A stretch of 64,000 nt of DNA from Dromiciops gliroides (taxonomy: Eukaryota; Chordata; Mammalia; Microbiotheria; Microbiotheriidae): contig NC_057866.1 in NCBI RefSeq assembly GCF_019393635.1, positions 230,963,359 to 231,027,358 of the forward strand, read 5' to 3'. A program made the translations under genes and the position numbers. This document shows positions 35,285 through 48,372 of this stretch, in pieces. Each line of letters starts with the position of its first letter. Position 1 is the stretch's first letter. Under the pieces are notes generated by a model. The model was not told where the DNA came from and did no database searches. It saw only the letters and a list, made by a program, of their open reading frames with translations.

Positions 35285-35465
35285 GTAGTGGAAAGGGGCT
35301 AAATATGCAGCCAGAGGACCTAGGCTTAGCCACATGCTATTTGTATGGCCACGTGCTGTTTGTATAAGTCACCTGTCCAAGCTTCATTTCCCCATCTCTA
35401 AGATGAATGGCTAGAATTAATTGTCATCTGAGGGCCCTTAGATCTGAGTCTATGATCTTATTAAC
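35285..35465 (+). repeat. MIR-type SINE
   Basis: 'gtagtggaaaggggctaaat', 'ttcatttccccatctctaag' and 'gatctgagtctatgatctta' fit a diverged MIR. Confidence 0.55.
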
Positions 35466-36165
35466 CTCATTTGAAGTATAAGGGGAGGGGTTCCCCTTTC
35501 AAACTTACAATCTTGTATTTTGAAAGGGACAAATGTGAGATCTTACGCTGAGAAAGCAGATGCTGAAATAATGCACTTATGATGGCAAAGTATTTCAGTG
35601 TCCTGTTCTAGTTGCCTAGTTGCATGTAGAACTTCAGATTTAAATACTAGGGAATCTTGAACTACAGGACTGTTTTGTGATTATTGGATAAATACATATT
35701 GCCTGGTTATGGTTGAACTAGAAGAGACAAGAATTTGCTCATCATAAGCTAGAGTGATATTTCTCAAGATGGCCCATTCCTGAACGAGGTAGAGAAAAGA
35801 GTCCAAAGAATGGATCTCAGAGCTGCAAAAGTATTCTGTGGCTTTTCTGCACTGGAGTAAAAGAAAAGACTTCATAGATGTGTGAAAGTGAGGCCATATC
35901 TCTTTGCACTGTCATCTGTTGTGAGGAACAGGTGGCAAAAGAGAGACTATGTGTCTCCCTGTACTGAACATCCTGCCGAGGAGGTAGAGCAGAAGACTCC
36001 TCCAGATGAGACCTGGTGTCCTTTGAGAAGCTGATTCTACACAGCTGTAGAGTAGCCCAGCTTGACAGTAGAGTCCACTTGTCCAACACAAATGCTATGA
36101 TAATCAGTGAATATGGAAAGGACATCAGAGCTCAGGGTTGCAGCATTACGAGTTGCTCTGGCCAC
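35466..36165. other. No gene recognised
   Basis: Nothing supported. Confidence 0.45.
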
Positions 36166-36352
36166 ATATATCTATTTATATATTTGTTTATGTATGGATA
36201 TATATGTAGATATATAGAGCATATATTATATATAATATACATACATTTGTATATATATTTATGTAAGTGTATATGTGTATGTGTGCGTTTATTAAAATTA
36301 TATATATATGTGTGTGTGTGTGTGAGTGTGTGTGTGTGTGTGTGTGTATACA
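36166..36352. repeat. AT/TG-rich microsatellite tract
   Basis: Irregular TATA, ATGT and TG repeats; the TG part lies at 36308-36348. The translated Y/I/C-rich frames across it are artefacts. Confidence 0.93.
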
Positions 36353-37640
36353 CCGCCTCCCCCAATGTATGCTTTATTCTAATGGTTTCTTTAAGTTTGT
36401 GTCCACTATCCCTCATTGACACCGAGATCATTGGTAAGATTGTCAGAGATGTATGGGTAGAATGTTATGGAAGTTAGATCTGCTTAGTAAATGTTTTGGT
36501 TAAGAGTTAAGGCAACCATCTTGACTATTAACAGAAAATACATTGTGTGGACTCATGAGTTAGTTGGTAGAAATAGCCATGCATTAGCATTAGCCCCTCT
36601 AGGCCCCACAACCTGCCATCAAAGGTTCAATTTGAGGCAGATTCAGAGATAAAGAGATAGAGATGGCAGAGGCAAGGGGGGAGAAGGAGGAAGAGAAAGA
36701 TGGGGTGGGGAAGTGGCTCAGGCATCACAACAGAGGTTAGACAACCTTTCTCCCTGAAGCCTGAACTAGACATGCATGTGATTTATAACATTACAGAAGA
36801 AAGTTTTATTAAAAGGAATAAAAAGCCACCCAAAATCCATGAATGAGAAGCCACAAGTCCACAGGTTGCACGAGTCTCTCTAGTCACAGATTACAAGGGA
36901 TCCTTTCACAGCAGTTCCCACACATCATGTCTTCACTAGCCTGTTGGTTGAAGGGGTTGGGGTGGGAAAAGGACACAATGTTGTTTACTTTTTTCTCCAA
37001 GGTTTAGCTACTCCTCATGATGTTTCTAGCTCTATAGCAAGTCCATTGGTTTCTCAAGTAAGGAGAGAACAAGACCTTTTGTATCATCTCTTTCAAGAAA
37101 GATGAAGGAAAAATAAACCCTCCCGAGTTATTTTCTTCTCTCCTACTGCTATACCTACTTCCTATTCCCATAGCCCATTCTCTTCTTTCCATTCATTCAT
37201 TACCATGGGATGCACACAATTTTTATCTTCCTCAGTTACTCAAAAGGAGAAGGAGGGGTAGGAGAAAACATCTCAGAATTCACTCACTTCTCATGGATTG
37301 TCTATACTGACTCATTTTGGCAGCTAATTATGTCACTTGTGTAGTCTTCATTAAGTGTTTCATCAATGACTGTCTTCATCAAATAGATGGTACATTCCTT
37401 CAGCACAGACAGTCTCATCCTTTGTTGCCCCAACAATGCTAAGTAAATAGGGGTTGTTAATAAATGTTGTTGAACAAAATTAATGTTCCCATTGTGGAAA
37501 GCATGAATAAGCAATCTATTTCTGGAATTTAAAGAATGAGTTGGAAGCTTGGATAGAACTTCCAGGAGAGCAACAAAGATAGCTACAAGGATAGAAAAAA
37601 TAATAATAGCAGTCAGTAAGAGTAGCTTAATATGAATAAC
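36353..37640. other. No gene recognised
   Basis: About 1.3 kb without recognised genes. A G/A-rich patch lies at 36660-36715. Confidence 0.45.
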
Positions 37641-37644
37641 ATAC

Positions 37645-37760
37645 TATAACATAACCATTATGGATTGAACCCTCACAATTATCCTATTATTATTATTACT
37701 CTCAATTTATAGATTAGAAAACCGAAGCTGAGAGAGGTTAAGCCCCAAGTCCAAAGATCT
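37645..37760 (-). repeat. MIR fragment
   Basis: 'aattatcctattattattat' and 'ccgaagctgagagaggttaa'. Confidence 0.6.
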
Positions 37761-38345
37761 TTGGAAAAATGTGTTAAGATTATTCCACAGGGAGAACATA
37801 TGGTTTAGAGGTAATTATTTTCAAGTAAAGGAATCCCATAGAAAGAATAGTAAGAATGTCTGAAATATTGGACAGAAGGACTTACATTCTAATATCAGGG
37901 CTTTGGTTTACATATAAAAATTTCCTGATAGACAGACTTGTTAAATACAGCAATGAATTATTGTGGGAGATTGTGGGATCTCCTTCTCTGGAAGTCAGGA
38001 TTGATTTTCATTTGCGAATGATGGATTAAGTGCAGTCCTGACCTGAAAACTGACCTCTGAAGGTCCATTACAGTTGGTGGATTCTAAAATTAAACAGAAT
38101 GAGTTCTTCTGAGAGTAGGAGAACAACAGAGCCAAAACACATGAACTCATGAGTATTATTTTTTCCCCTGGCTCACATATTTCCTTGACAGGATAACCTA
38201 CAATTAATTCCACAACAAATGTACCCTATATAGTCAGGCAGTGAGTCAGTGTCTCAATATGTCATCACTAGGTACTTCAGCAATATTAAATGAAGAACAT
38301 AATAAAGGAGGAGTACATTGCATGTGCAAGAATGTATCTGGGTAT
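37761..38345. other. No gene recognised
   Basis: Nothing supported. Confidence 0.45.
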
Positions 38346-38550
38346 TATTATGGGATCATAAGATGATAGATTTAGAACTAGAAGGGACCTTAAGGCCATC
38401 TAGTGCAATCCTCTCATTTTATAAATGAAAAAAAAAATAGTACCACAGGGTTAAGTGACTCACCCAAGGTCTTGAAGGTAGTGACAGAGATGAGATTTAA
38501 GCTCAGGTCTTCTGACTCCAAGTCCACTTCTCTACCATGCTTTATAAACC
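38346..38550 (-). repeat. MIR-related marsupial SINE (MAR3-like)
   Basis: 'gggatcataagatgatagat', 'gaagggaccttaaggccatc', 'gttaagtgactcacccaagg' and 'ctcaggtcttctgactccaa'. The same family occurs near 32735, 51910 and 54990. Confidence 0.75.
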
Positions 38551-38704
38551 CAGCAGTGAAAAGTACACTGTGGGAAGATCTATCAAGTATGAATAATGGA
38601 AAGACAAAAGAAGATGAAAAATATGAGAAAGCAAAATTGAAAAAAAATTGACACTTTTCTGTATTGTTCTGGATATGATGATCCACTTAAAAAAAGAAAT
38701 ATTA

Positions 38705-39110
38705 TTAGAAGATAATACAAAGAATCAGCGTGATGCACTGTTAAGTGTGCTAGGTTCCAAAGAACTTGGGTTTGAATCCAATTTACAACCTATATGACCT
38801 TGAGTAAATTGCTTCATCTATCTTGGGCAGGTAGGTGGTGCAGTGGATTGAGCACTGGGCCTGGAGTTAGGAAGACCTGAGTTCAAATCTAGCCTCAGAT
38901 AATCACTAGCTGTGTGACTCTGGGTAAGTCACTTAACCCTGTTTTCCTCAATTTCCTCATCTCTAAGATGAGCTGGAGAAGGAAATGGCAAACCACTCCA
39001 GTACCTTTACCAGGAAAACCGCAAATAGGATCATGAAGAATCAGACATGATTGAAACAATTGAACAACATATGAGACAATTTTTTTATCTGTAAAATGAA
39101 GGAGGTAGAT
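38705..39110 (+). repeat. MIR split by a MAR1-type SINE
   Basis: The MIR head lies at 38705-38825 (aacttgggtttgaatccaat) and its body resumes near 39070 (ttatctgtaaaatgaaggag). The sense long SINE occupies 38826-39068 (gtggtgcagtggattgagca ... tcagacatgattgaaacaat). Confidence 0.82.
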
Positions 39111-39145
39111 GGAAAAATGTCTAAGGTCCTTTTAAACTCTAAGTT

Positions 39146-39301
39146 TTTGGTGTTTTGTTTTGTTTTTGTGGAGCAATGAGAGTTAAGTGACTTGCCCAGG
39201 GTCACACAGCTAGTAAGTGTCAAGTGTCTGAGGCTGGATTTGAACTCAGGTCCTCCTGAATCCAGGGCCTGTGCCTTATCCACTGCACCACCTAGCTGCC
39301 C
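39146..39301 (-). repeat. Short SINE
   Basis: Antisense, T/G-rich tail at 39150-39170, head 'gcaccacctagctgccc' at 39283-39299. A 7 bp 'ctctaag'-like repeat flanks it. Confidence 0.9.
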
Positions 39302-39539
39302 TCTAAAGATTATGATCTTGCTTAGTCAAACTCCTAATTAGGTATATGAGGATTATTTAGATCATGAATTATTTTCAGGCTAATTTCTAACCTCAGGTTT
39401 CCCAGTGTTAGTAACTTATTTCTTGATCAGATGGTGTGTTCTTTGGAAGTTTGATTTGATTTCAACATTAGCTAAATCATGTTGCTGCCACCTCAGAATC
39501 AGATAATGCAATACAAATCAAATTGGTTTAAAGATGGAG

Positions 39540-39685
39540 TATGGGGCAGTAGAAAGAGTAAGAGCATATAGAATTAAGAGATTGGTTTTCAAGTCCTAGC
39601 TTCGACTCTTCTCAATGGTGACAATACAGGTTGGAGGCTCACTGAGTCTCCCTTTCCTTATTTGGAAAGCAGAGACATGATTCCT
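39540..39685 (+). repeat. MIR-type SINE
   Basis: 'ggggcagtagaaagagtaag' and 'tgagtctccctttccttatt'; diverged. Confidence 0.5.
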
Positions 39686-40075
39686 TCCATTACTTATTCC
39701 CTGAAATGAAGGCTCATTCTTTGAACATCAATATTTTCCCAGTGACACTGTCTGGTTTTAAATCATAGAATACAACATTTTTCAAAGAATTGAAGTTGAA
39801 GGTCACCCAAAGACAGAGGTCAATGGAGAAGTGTGTTTTCTTCTCTTAATTTAAATGTCTTTTGCTCTGACATTATCAAGGGGATGAGTCAAAAAAGGGA
39901 TATTGGAATATACATTAATTTATCAGAAAATACACTGAAAATGTGGTTGAAAATGTAAAAACATGAAAATGTCCATGCACATTTTCACATTGAAAAATGT
40001 ATATAGATTTTTTGTACTCCCCCCAGTAGAATCTGTGTTCCTTCAGGAAAAGGTTTGTTTCATTTTTGGATTTAT

Positions 40076-40305
40076 TTGATGCATTGTGGTGGAATAGAGA
40101 ACCATTCTGAAATTGAGAAAGACCTGAATTTAAGTTCTGCCTCTGAGACCATTGGTTGTGTGATCCTGGGCAAATTGCTTAACATCTCAGTGACCTGGTC
40201 AACTCTATAAGGCCAATTTTCAGAGATGTGAATGACCTGCATTGCCAGTGGGAGTTTCTTTGCTTGGGAGTTCCATATATATATGAAATCACATCCTATC
40301 CCCAT
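40076..40305 (+). repeat. Marsupial MIR-derived SINE (second type)
   Basis: 'tgtgtgatcctgggcaaatt', 'aatgacctgcattgccagtg', 'tgggagttccatatatatat' and 'gaaatcaca'. The same non-CORE 3' half occurs at 61330-61390. Confidence 0.75.
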
Positions 40306-41160
40306 TTGTATTCCTAGCCTCTAGCACAGCACCTGGATTATAGTCAGAATATTCATTCATTGATGGAAGAATATCACCAGCTAAAAACTGTGGACAAGGG
40401 ACCAGGAAAGAAAACCTTTTAGATGTGTTATGACTAAGAAAGAAGGCGGTGAGACACATGGTGAGAAATAACTGAGAGCTCAAAAGCTATATTGGTAGCA
40501 ATGCAATGTCAAGAGACCTAGAAGGTAAGCAACTTGTGGAAGGTTTAGTCAAGAGTCGCTCCGGACAACAGCATGTGGATGGGCCATAATCTTCTTTAAC
40601 AGAGTGAATGTTCACAGTAAAGAGCTCATAGATTCTATTCCAATGGGGCACTGTGGTGTGTGAGACTATGAATGCTTCATAAACATCAGTGAAATTATTT
40701 TCTATTTTTCTATTCTGTCTTTCCCACTGCTCCCCTATAATCTCAGAAACTGAGAACTGAAAGTCCCCAAAACAGTATCTTGGGAAGAAGAATGGGCTCC
40801 TAGAACATTAGGAAGTTGAGAACCCTGGTTCCAAGCCTGACTTTGCAAAATACCTTTATCAAAGGTTTGGTTCTCATTGCAGGGGAGAAAAGGCACCATA
40901 ACACAACACAGGTACCCCAGGGTCCCTGAATATGAAGACACGTCAAAGATGGGAATTGTCCTGTACAAAAGGTCAAAGTTAAATAGCCATCTTAGGAATT
41001 GATCCATCGCTACCTAAATCTGGACACAGTCTTGGAGGACCTCATTATCTCATCTTTAGCTGGGAGTAAGGAATCTGTCTGCATAAATCTTTGTGTGTTT
41101 TTTTTCTTTCCCCTGCCTAGTGAAGCTGCTGCTCTATTTGGAGAACTCCTTGCCACTATA
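40306..41160. other. No gene recognised
   Basis: Nothing supported. Confidence 0.45.
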
Positions 41161-41164
41161 TGGC

Positions 41165-41295
41165 AAAGATATATATGATCCCAATATCACCCATACAGAG
41201 AGACACACACATATATGTATATATGTATGTATATGTGTATATATATGTACGTGTGTATGTAGATAGATAGATACGTAGATACATAGATAGATGAT
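41165..41295. repeat. (ATGT)n/(GATA)n microsatellite
   Basis: 'atatatgtatatatgtatgt' then 'tagatagatagatac'-type repeats. Confidence 0.95.
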
Positions 41296-41946
41296 CCCTA
41301 GATCATCATTGGTAGGAAAACTGATTATGTCCCTTTATTTAAAAACTTCTGGAATTCATTGAAGTAGCCCTGAGGTTGCTGTAGTGAGTGCTCCTAATTT
41401 AAGCAGAGATGGGCCAAGGCTTTGGGGAGTATTGAGGCAAATTCACAACCCAAGCAGAATAGAATAAGGTCTCAACTACTTTCAGTTGTCATGAAACCGA
41501 AGGTGTTAGTGAGCAGGGTCAGGAGATAATTCCAACCCACAGTATTTCTCAACCATTTCCTTCCATTGTTTGTAAAGACATTCCAAGCACACAATGCCTT
41601 TATTCTTTCCCATGACTTACTGGTGGAGAGAAAGTTAGGGGCAATGATGGGGATAAATAGCTTCTTTATAGTATTACTCTACTATGTCCAATAAAATCCA
41701 TGTGGCCACAGTATGGATAGCCTATGCAATATAGAGTGTTGATTTGACTAAAGAAAAATCTCTCAGAGAAGGAATGGGAAGGAGTTAGAGGTACATAAAA
41801 CTTTCCATAATTCATAATATCTATAAGTGATATTCCATTTTCTTTTTCCCAACACCTAGCTCAATACTGAGTTAGGACCAGTGTGCCTGCTATACCACAA
41901 TCAGTGCAAAGCCTGGGGAGTTTTCTGAGTTTTTAGGCTAGAAGTT
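41296..41946. other. No gene recognised
   Basis: Nothing supported. Confidence 0.45.
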
Positions 41947-43550
41947 TATCAGTGAGCATCTTCTTTTTTTTTCTGTTTAGAATTTTATTTTCCAAATTAC
42001 ATGTCAAAACAAGTTTTGACATCAATTTTTAAAAACTTTGTGTTCCAACTTCTCTTCCTCCCTCCCTTCCCACCCCTCAACCCCAAGAACTCAAGCAATT
42101 CAATATGTTATACATGAGTAGTCATGGAAAACATCTCTACATTAGCTAAGTTGTGAGAGAAAAAAGACAAAAACCAAAACTTTAGATTAAGGAACTGTCA
42201 AAAAAAATTATGCTTCAATCTTTTTTTCAGATACCATCAGTTCTTTCTCTGTAGATGGACTGCAAGTTTCATAAGTCCTTGAGAATTAAATTGGAAAACA
42301 GAGTTATACTGGAAATACCCACGTGCTTCCCAGCAGATCACCTTACACTATTGCTGTTATTTTGTATACAGAAGGTACTCTGCTTCAGTTCATGTAGTTC
42401 TTTCCAGGTTTTTCTGATAGCATCCTGTTCATCATAACTTTTATATAGTACCTTAAACTTGACAAAGAATTTTCTTCACAATAGCCCAGCAGAGTAGGTT
42501 CCATATGTTTTGCCATTATAGTCATAACTATTTCCCTCGATCCTATTCCCTTCCCATGATATTTACTCTATTTTCTATTTTCTTTTACCCTATTCCTCCT
42601 CAAAAGCATTTTGCCTCTGACTTCCCCCTCCCCTGCTCTGCCCTCCCTTCTTTCACCCTTCCCTCCTTATCCTCCTACTTTCCTGTAGGGATAGAAAATT
42701 ACTCCTCCCAATTGGGTATGTATGTTATTCCCTCCTTGAGCCAACTCTGATGAGATTAAGGTTTTTGAGCTAATCAGAATTAGTTTAAATTTTCTTCCTC
42801 CGTCCCTCCTCAACCCTCCCCATGAAATCAAGCAATTCAATATAAGTCAGTGCAGTTATGCGGAACATCTTCACCTTCCTTGAAATTGTTTTGCTTTTTA
42901 CCGCTCCCTCCCCCAATCTGCCCCACCCCTTATCTCCTTCCCCTCCCACTTTCCCTCAGGGCAAAATATATTACTATACCCACTTGAGTATGTATGTTAT
43001 TCCCTCTTTAAGCCAATTCTGATGATAGATAGTAAGGTTAACTCATTCCCCCACTCCTTCCCCCTCTTCCTCTCCCCTCCATAAGCTTTCTTTTTGTTTC
43101 CTTCATGTGAATTACCTCTCCCCAGCCCATCTCTCCCCTTCTCCCTCCCCCAGTGCATTCCTCCTACCCCTCAGCCCTATTTTAAAGATGTCATCATGGA
43201 TTAGCTAGGTGGCACAGTGGACAAAGCACCAGCCCTGGACTCAGTAGGCCCCAAGCCCAAATCTGGCCCCAGACATAAGCCACCCCACCCTGCCTGCCCC
43301 ACAAAAAACCCAAGGATAAACAAAAAATAAATGCTCTACAGATATCATCCCTTCATATTCACTTCAGACCTATGTCCTCTAAGTATATTCCTTTCAGCTG
43401 CCCTAATAATGAGAAAGTTCTTATGAGTTAGTAGTATTATGTTCCCATGTAGGAATGTAAACAGTTTAATCTTTTAATATCCCTCATGATTTCTATTTCC
43501 TGTTTACCTTTTTATGCTTCTGTAGGGTCTTGTATCAGTGAGCATCTTCT
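41947..43550 (-). mobile_element. HAL1-like element with 18 bp target duplication
   Basis: Body 41965-43532, minus strand. In sense it begins at the very end of L1 ORF1 (compare 19615-19650), continues through the purine-rich L1 spacer, then joins the last few codons of ORF2 (near 42400) and an L1-type 3'UTR. ORF2 is otherwise absent. Perfect target duplication 'tatcagtgagcatcttct' at 41947-41964 and 43533-43550. It carries an antisense SINE (43194-43320). The same architecture and the same SINE are found at 1-1318. Confidence 0.88.
43194..43320 (+). repeat. SINE captured in HAL1-like element
   Basis: Shortened SINE (gctaggtggcacagtggaca ... 'ccagccctggac'), antisense to its host element. 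Flanks 'agatgtcatc' (43186-43195) and 'agatatcatc' (near 43340) look like an old target duplication. Confidence 0.85.
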
Positions 43551-43754
43551 GATGGGCAGGGGAGATACTGATGTCTTTGAGAAAGTCAGCATATGTTCAC
43601 TTATTATCTTCAAATGTTGACTGGTGACATGAAGGTAGTACCACTTGTGGGGTAAATTTTATACTACATGCAATAATTTAAAATGTAAGGAACATATTTT
43701 TCTGAACTTAAAAATAGATCCAGCCTTGATTTTGTTAATTCTATAGAGGCTAGA

Positions 43755-46700
43755 ACATATGGGTTGTTGTCCTTCATTCTCAAAAGAGGACAAAAATGAC
43801 TTCATTATGTTGGGGTTAAGGTACAGTGTGTCCAACTGTGGCTGGTCAGAACAATATAAGCTCAAAAGACTAACACAGGTTGGGCACAAATAGTCTTTAA
43901 ATGTGTATCTCACATTTCTTTTGAGCTACTGCAATTCATGATGTGGGCATGCCATGTTGGGTGGTCCTTTGCCAGTGTCTTCTATGTCTCCCAATCAATT
44001 CCAGAGTTCTTCAAAGAGAACTTGAGAGTGTCCTTGTATTGCTTCTCCTGACCTCCATGTGAGCACTTGTTTCCTGTGAGTTTTCCATAAAATAGCCTTT
44101 TTGGTAAAAGTGCTTTGGGCATTTCAACAACATGGCTAGCTCATCAGAGTTGTGCTCTCTGCAATAGGGTTTGAATGATTGACAGTTCAGCTTGAGAGGA
44201 CTTCAGGGTCTGCCATGTGATTTTTCAGAATTTACCTAAGACAATTCAAATGAAAGTTTTCTGCCATGATGCTGGCAGACTGCCTTGGTTTCACAGACAT
44301 ACAACTAAATCAGCACAATGGCTATGTAGATTTTCTGTTTGGTAAGGAACCTAATACTCTTTCTCTCCCATACTTTCCTTCAGAGCCTCACAAACACTAA
44401 GCTAGCTCTGGCATTGTGTATGTCAACCTTATCATCTATGTGTACATTCCTGGAAAGTATACTGTCAAGGTAAGTGAACTTATCCATAGCATTCAGAATT
44501 TCTCCATTTGCTGAGACCAATGGTTCCACATATGGATAGTACCACGCAGGCTGGTAGAGAATCTCTGTCTTCTTGGTATTAATTGTTAGGCCAAAATTAG
44601 CCTAAGCCACAGAGAATCAATCCATATTTTGTTGTATCTCAGACTCAGAGGCTGCATTGAATGTGCAATCATCTACAAACAAAAAGCCACAACCTACTCT
44701 CTCCACTTTAGCCTTGGCTTGTAGCCTTTTCAAGTTACCAACAGTGTGATGGCTGACCCTGATGCTGGTTTTGTCCTTGTTGAAGGCATCTGACAACATT
44801 GCAGAAAACAACATGCTAAAAAGCATGGGGGTATGCATACAGACCTGCTTCACTCCATTGTTGACTGGGAGCATGCAAGAGCATTGTCCATTATCCAGAA
44901 CCCAAAGCAAGCATGCCGTCATGAAACTGATGTAAAATGCTGATAAACTTTGGGCACCCAAATCTTGCCATAATTTTCTATAAGATCTCATGACTGACAA
45001 TGTGAAGGGTCTTCATTAGATCTACAAATGTTGTGTACACACCTCTGTTCTATTCCTGGCATTTCTCCTAGAGTTGTCAAACAGCAAACACCATATCAAC
45101 TATTCCTTGGCCCTTTCTGAAGCCACACTGGCTCTCAGGTAGACGAACATCTTCTAGGTGAAGGAATAGCCTTTTAAGGAGGGGGTGGGCAAGAACCTTG
45201 CCAGCAATGACTAAGAGAATCCCTTGCCCCTCACTGCTGCTATGATTGTCACAGGACATATTTCTTTTTCCTTTATAGAAATGGACAATAGAGGCATTCT
45301 TGAACTCCTGGGTGAGATCCTCCTCTTGCTATATAACCCAGAGAGTTTCTGTCAACTTTCGTATGAGTAGTCGACTCTCTGCCTTGTAAATCTCATTTGA
45401 AACAGAATCAGCACCAGGTGTTTTGCCACATGAGAAGAGTCTAAAGGCATTCAAAACCTCTTCTTCAGTTGGAATTTTGACTAGAGGGATTGACTTCAAC
45501 TTGGGGTATATGGTCAATGGCTTCAGCATTGATTAATGACAAGGTATTAAGAACACCATGGAAATGTTCAGCCCATCTCTCCAGGATCATGTCTTTATCA
45601 CTAATCAATGTAGTTCTATCAGAACTGAGTAGGTGAGATGTACCAAAAGTCTCTGATCCATAAATAACTTTAAGGGCATCATAAAACACTTTGGATTGTT
45701 ACTATGAGCATAAAACTGAAATTCAACTGCCTTCTTACTGAACTGAGAGTCCTGCGTTGCTCTTAGGTTTTGCTTGCACTTTTACTTTCTTAGAGATGGA
45801 TAACCTATCCTACTAGTAAATCCTTTGAAGTTCTTGTTTTTCATTCAATTTCTGAATTTCCCCATCATTTTAATCAAATCAGTCTTGATCTTTGTGAGTA
45901 TTGCTGTACACCAATCTCTGAAACCTGCCTACTTCTTTTCTGCTCCACTGTTGCCAACCATGTGTTGACTCACCTTTTCCCCCAAGTTAGCAATAAACTG
46001 TTCATGCTCAGAGAAGCTCTAATCTATTGACATGAAGTCTTCTGGTCATCATCTTGCCTTGGAACTGCTGCTTTTTGTTGAATGTGAATGTTTAGCTTGG
46101 AGAAGGTAAGTCTACGATTGGCCCAGCACTCAGTGCCACACAAGACCTTCATCATTCTCACATCCTGTATGTCTCTTCTTATAATAAATGCCAATGTTTA
46201 CTGCATGGGTGCATCCAGGTCATGAGACATACAAGTCTTCAGTAATAAGTGACTGTTGCTCTTTCTAACTCCATTCCTAAGGACTCCCTGCCATGTCTGA
46301 CAGTCTGTGCTTACTCTGACATTAAAGTTACCCGGAATTAGAAGCTTATCCTCTTTCAGCACATTGATGATAAAGGTCTTCATAAAATTTTTCTTTGACT
46401 TCATCAGGGTTTGTCATGGTGGGAACATGGCACTTTCCTGCAAGTGACAATTGTATTGTCATGTGTCTGTCATTCACTTCTTTGGTAGTCATACAAGCTT
46501 GTTGACTAGATTGCAAAACCCATGCCAGCTTCATGGCACTCTCCTTCATTGTGCCCATTCTAGAAAAATGTGGATAAAGCTCCAGCTTCAATAAGCTGGC
46601 CTTCATTTGCCAGCCTTGTTTCACTCAGGGCTATTTGGATGCAATACCTGCTGAGTGGTGTTCATTTTTCAGGTCTATTGGATTTCATGTCCCTAAGTGT

Positions 46701-46855
46701 GTGCAAATTCTCATAGTGAGTGGAATCATCTTCACTCAAGTTTTTGTACACTTGTGTTTCAACTGCAAGGTAGGATCCCCATCTGCCATAGCAAACAGGC
46801 CAGAGTTGATAAGGCAGACAATTTTTAGGGCAACTTTTCTAGCCTCTTCCTCATA
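43755..46855 (-). mobile_element. RTE-type LINE, decayed
   Basis: A second class of LINE, distinct from L1, encoding an apurinic-type endonuclease and a reverse transcriptase. Minus-strand blocks in order: endonuclease region with ALSETRLANEGQL-like text near 46600, NDRHMTIQLSLAGKCHV, PDEVKEKFYEDLYH and NVRVSTDCQTWQGVLRNGV; RT region with KTPGADSVSNEIYKAE, LPESQCGFRKGQGIVDMVF, VNNGVKQVCMHTPMLFS, LQAKAKVERVGCGFLFVDD (the catalytic block, VDD instead of ADD) and NAASESEIQQNMD; C-terminal YKDTLK near 44030. Frames change many times, so it is inactive. The 3' end reads 'gaatgaaggacaacaaccc'. The clade (RTE or RTE-X) is from memory of family proteins. Confidence 0.82.
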
Positions 46856-46889
46856 CTAGGAGATGAGCATGGTAATCCTTAAAAGAGGT

Positions 46890-47085
46890 TGCTCAGCTGG
46901 AGAAGGAAAGGACAAACCACTGTGGTATGTCCAGCAAGAAAACCCCAAATGGGATCAGCAAGGGTTGGATATGATTAAAATAACTCAACAGCAACAATGA
47001 TAGTAATTCTCAAAAGTGAGAGCTGAATTCAGGTCCTCTGACTGCAGAGCCCATGCTCTTTCACCTGTGCTATGGTGCTGCCAAC
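46890..47085 (+). repeat. MAR1-type SINE tail and MIR fragment
   Basis: 'gctggagaaggaaaggacaa' through 'ggttggatatgattaaaata' is the long-SINE tail. An antisense MIR-like piece (gaattcaggtcctctgactg) follows. Confidence 0.75.
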
Positions 47086-47129
47086 GGGATTTTCCTAAAA
47101 TATTGATCTATGTCATTTCCATATTCTCC

Positions 47130-47720
47130 TTCTTCTAGAATAAACAATAAACTCTTCTGTTTGGCCTCTCATATCCCAATCCCACACTAGCTTTTGAACC
47201 TTCACTACCCATTACCCCCCTTTCTGAATTCTGTGCTTCAGCTTAAATTGGCCTTTTTGCTGCAGACAACATTCCATCTCCTGTTTCAACACCTTTGATA
47301 AGCCTGCTCCCCATGCCTGGAATGCCCTTCCCTTCCTTCCACCTTTTAGATGCCTTAGTTTCTTCCAAATTCTGCTCAAGCATCACCTTCTCCATGAAGC
47401 CTTTCAAGGTTTTCCCCTAGGTGCTAATCCCCCACCCCAAATTAACCTTATATTCATTTGGTATAGTGGAGTGTTTCCTTTACAGAGTGCAGAATCTAGA
47501 CTTTTGCTCATCCCACTCAGCATCTGCTGCTCCACCTGGCTCCAGCTGCACAAGATTCCTGCCTCCTTTTTTGTGTGTTGTCTCCCCACCCACCCTCCAT
47601 TAAATCGTGAGCTCCTTGGAGGCAGAAGTTATCTTTTTAAAAAATTAATTGTATCCCTAAGCATTTAGCACAGTGCCTGGCCAGGTAGTGGGTACTTAAT
47701 AAATGTTTATTGGATTGAGG
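47130..47720 (+). repeat. L2 LINE 3' end
   Basis: 'ccatgcctggaatgcccttc', 'caagcatcaccttctccatg', 'gtgagctccttggaggcaga', 'cagtgcctggccaggtagtg' and 'acttaataaatgtttattgg'. Confidence 0.9.
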
Positions 47721-47924
47721 GGAAAAAAGGCTGCTCATAATCCAGGGGGCTGCAGAATCCCACTGCTGCCTCAGTCCAGTGAGAAGAGAACCCTGGGCTG
47801 CCTGTGTGCAGGGTTGTGACTACAGCTTCTAGTCTATCCACACCTGCTGCTTCATCATTTACCTGTTGCCACAAGACTTTGAGGTAGGTAAAAATGATAA
47901 AATGGTATGGATGATGGATTTAAC

Positions 47925-48372
47925 TCACATGTACACTGGGTTTAAGTGAAGCAGAGTTGTGTGAAGTTACCAGCCTCACTCTTTCTGCTAGAGTCATCTG
48001 AATCCAGTGGCAAGACAAAAGTCAAGACGACTGGTGATAGCTCAGTGTGCAGTGGATAACCTTGGAATTTTTGATGTCTAACCAAGCTCCAAGTGCTCCA
48101 CAGGCCTTCACGTTGTGCCTTCATGGCTGTTGGAACTAACTTCTTATTCACCAATCCCATCGGGGGATGTCTTCACATGCTTGGGGTAGACACCGCGCTA
48201 ACTCAGTGACAGGTTTGAAGTCTGTTGGTTACTCCCAACCTGCCAAAACAGTTTATGGGGGTGTGGCTTCTTGGAGCTACAGGTGAGATCTGGGTGAAGG
48301 TGAACACAAAAGCCCTGAAAAGGGCTCAGCAGCCCTCACACCTCACACTAGTCCTTCCTGAACACCCTATAC
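47925..48372 (-). repeat. RTE-related non-autonomous repeat, copy 1
   Basis: Matches the copy at 50550-51090 through 'gcagagttg', 'ccagtggcaagacaaaagtc', 'ccttcatggctgttggaac', 'gtcttcacatgcttggggta' and 'agccctgaaaagggctcag'. It lacks the terminal segment that resembles the RTE 3' end. Orientation is inferred from copy 2. Confidence 0.75.

Noticed and set aside
36016-36477. 153-residue open frame across the AT/TG tract
   Set aside because: Composition comes from the microsatellite (runs of Y, I, C, V); no domain and no conserved context.
41165-41295. Repeat array considered as CRISPR-like
   Set aside because: Simple tetranucleotide repeats without spacers in a mammalian genome.
43659-46624. 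Several minus-strand frames with RT-like text as a domesticated gene
   Set aside because: Many frame changes and a decayed catalytic block fit a dead RTE-type LINE, not a maintained gene.
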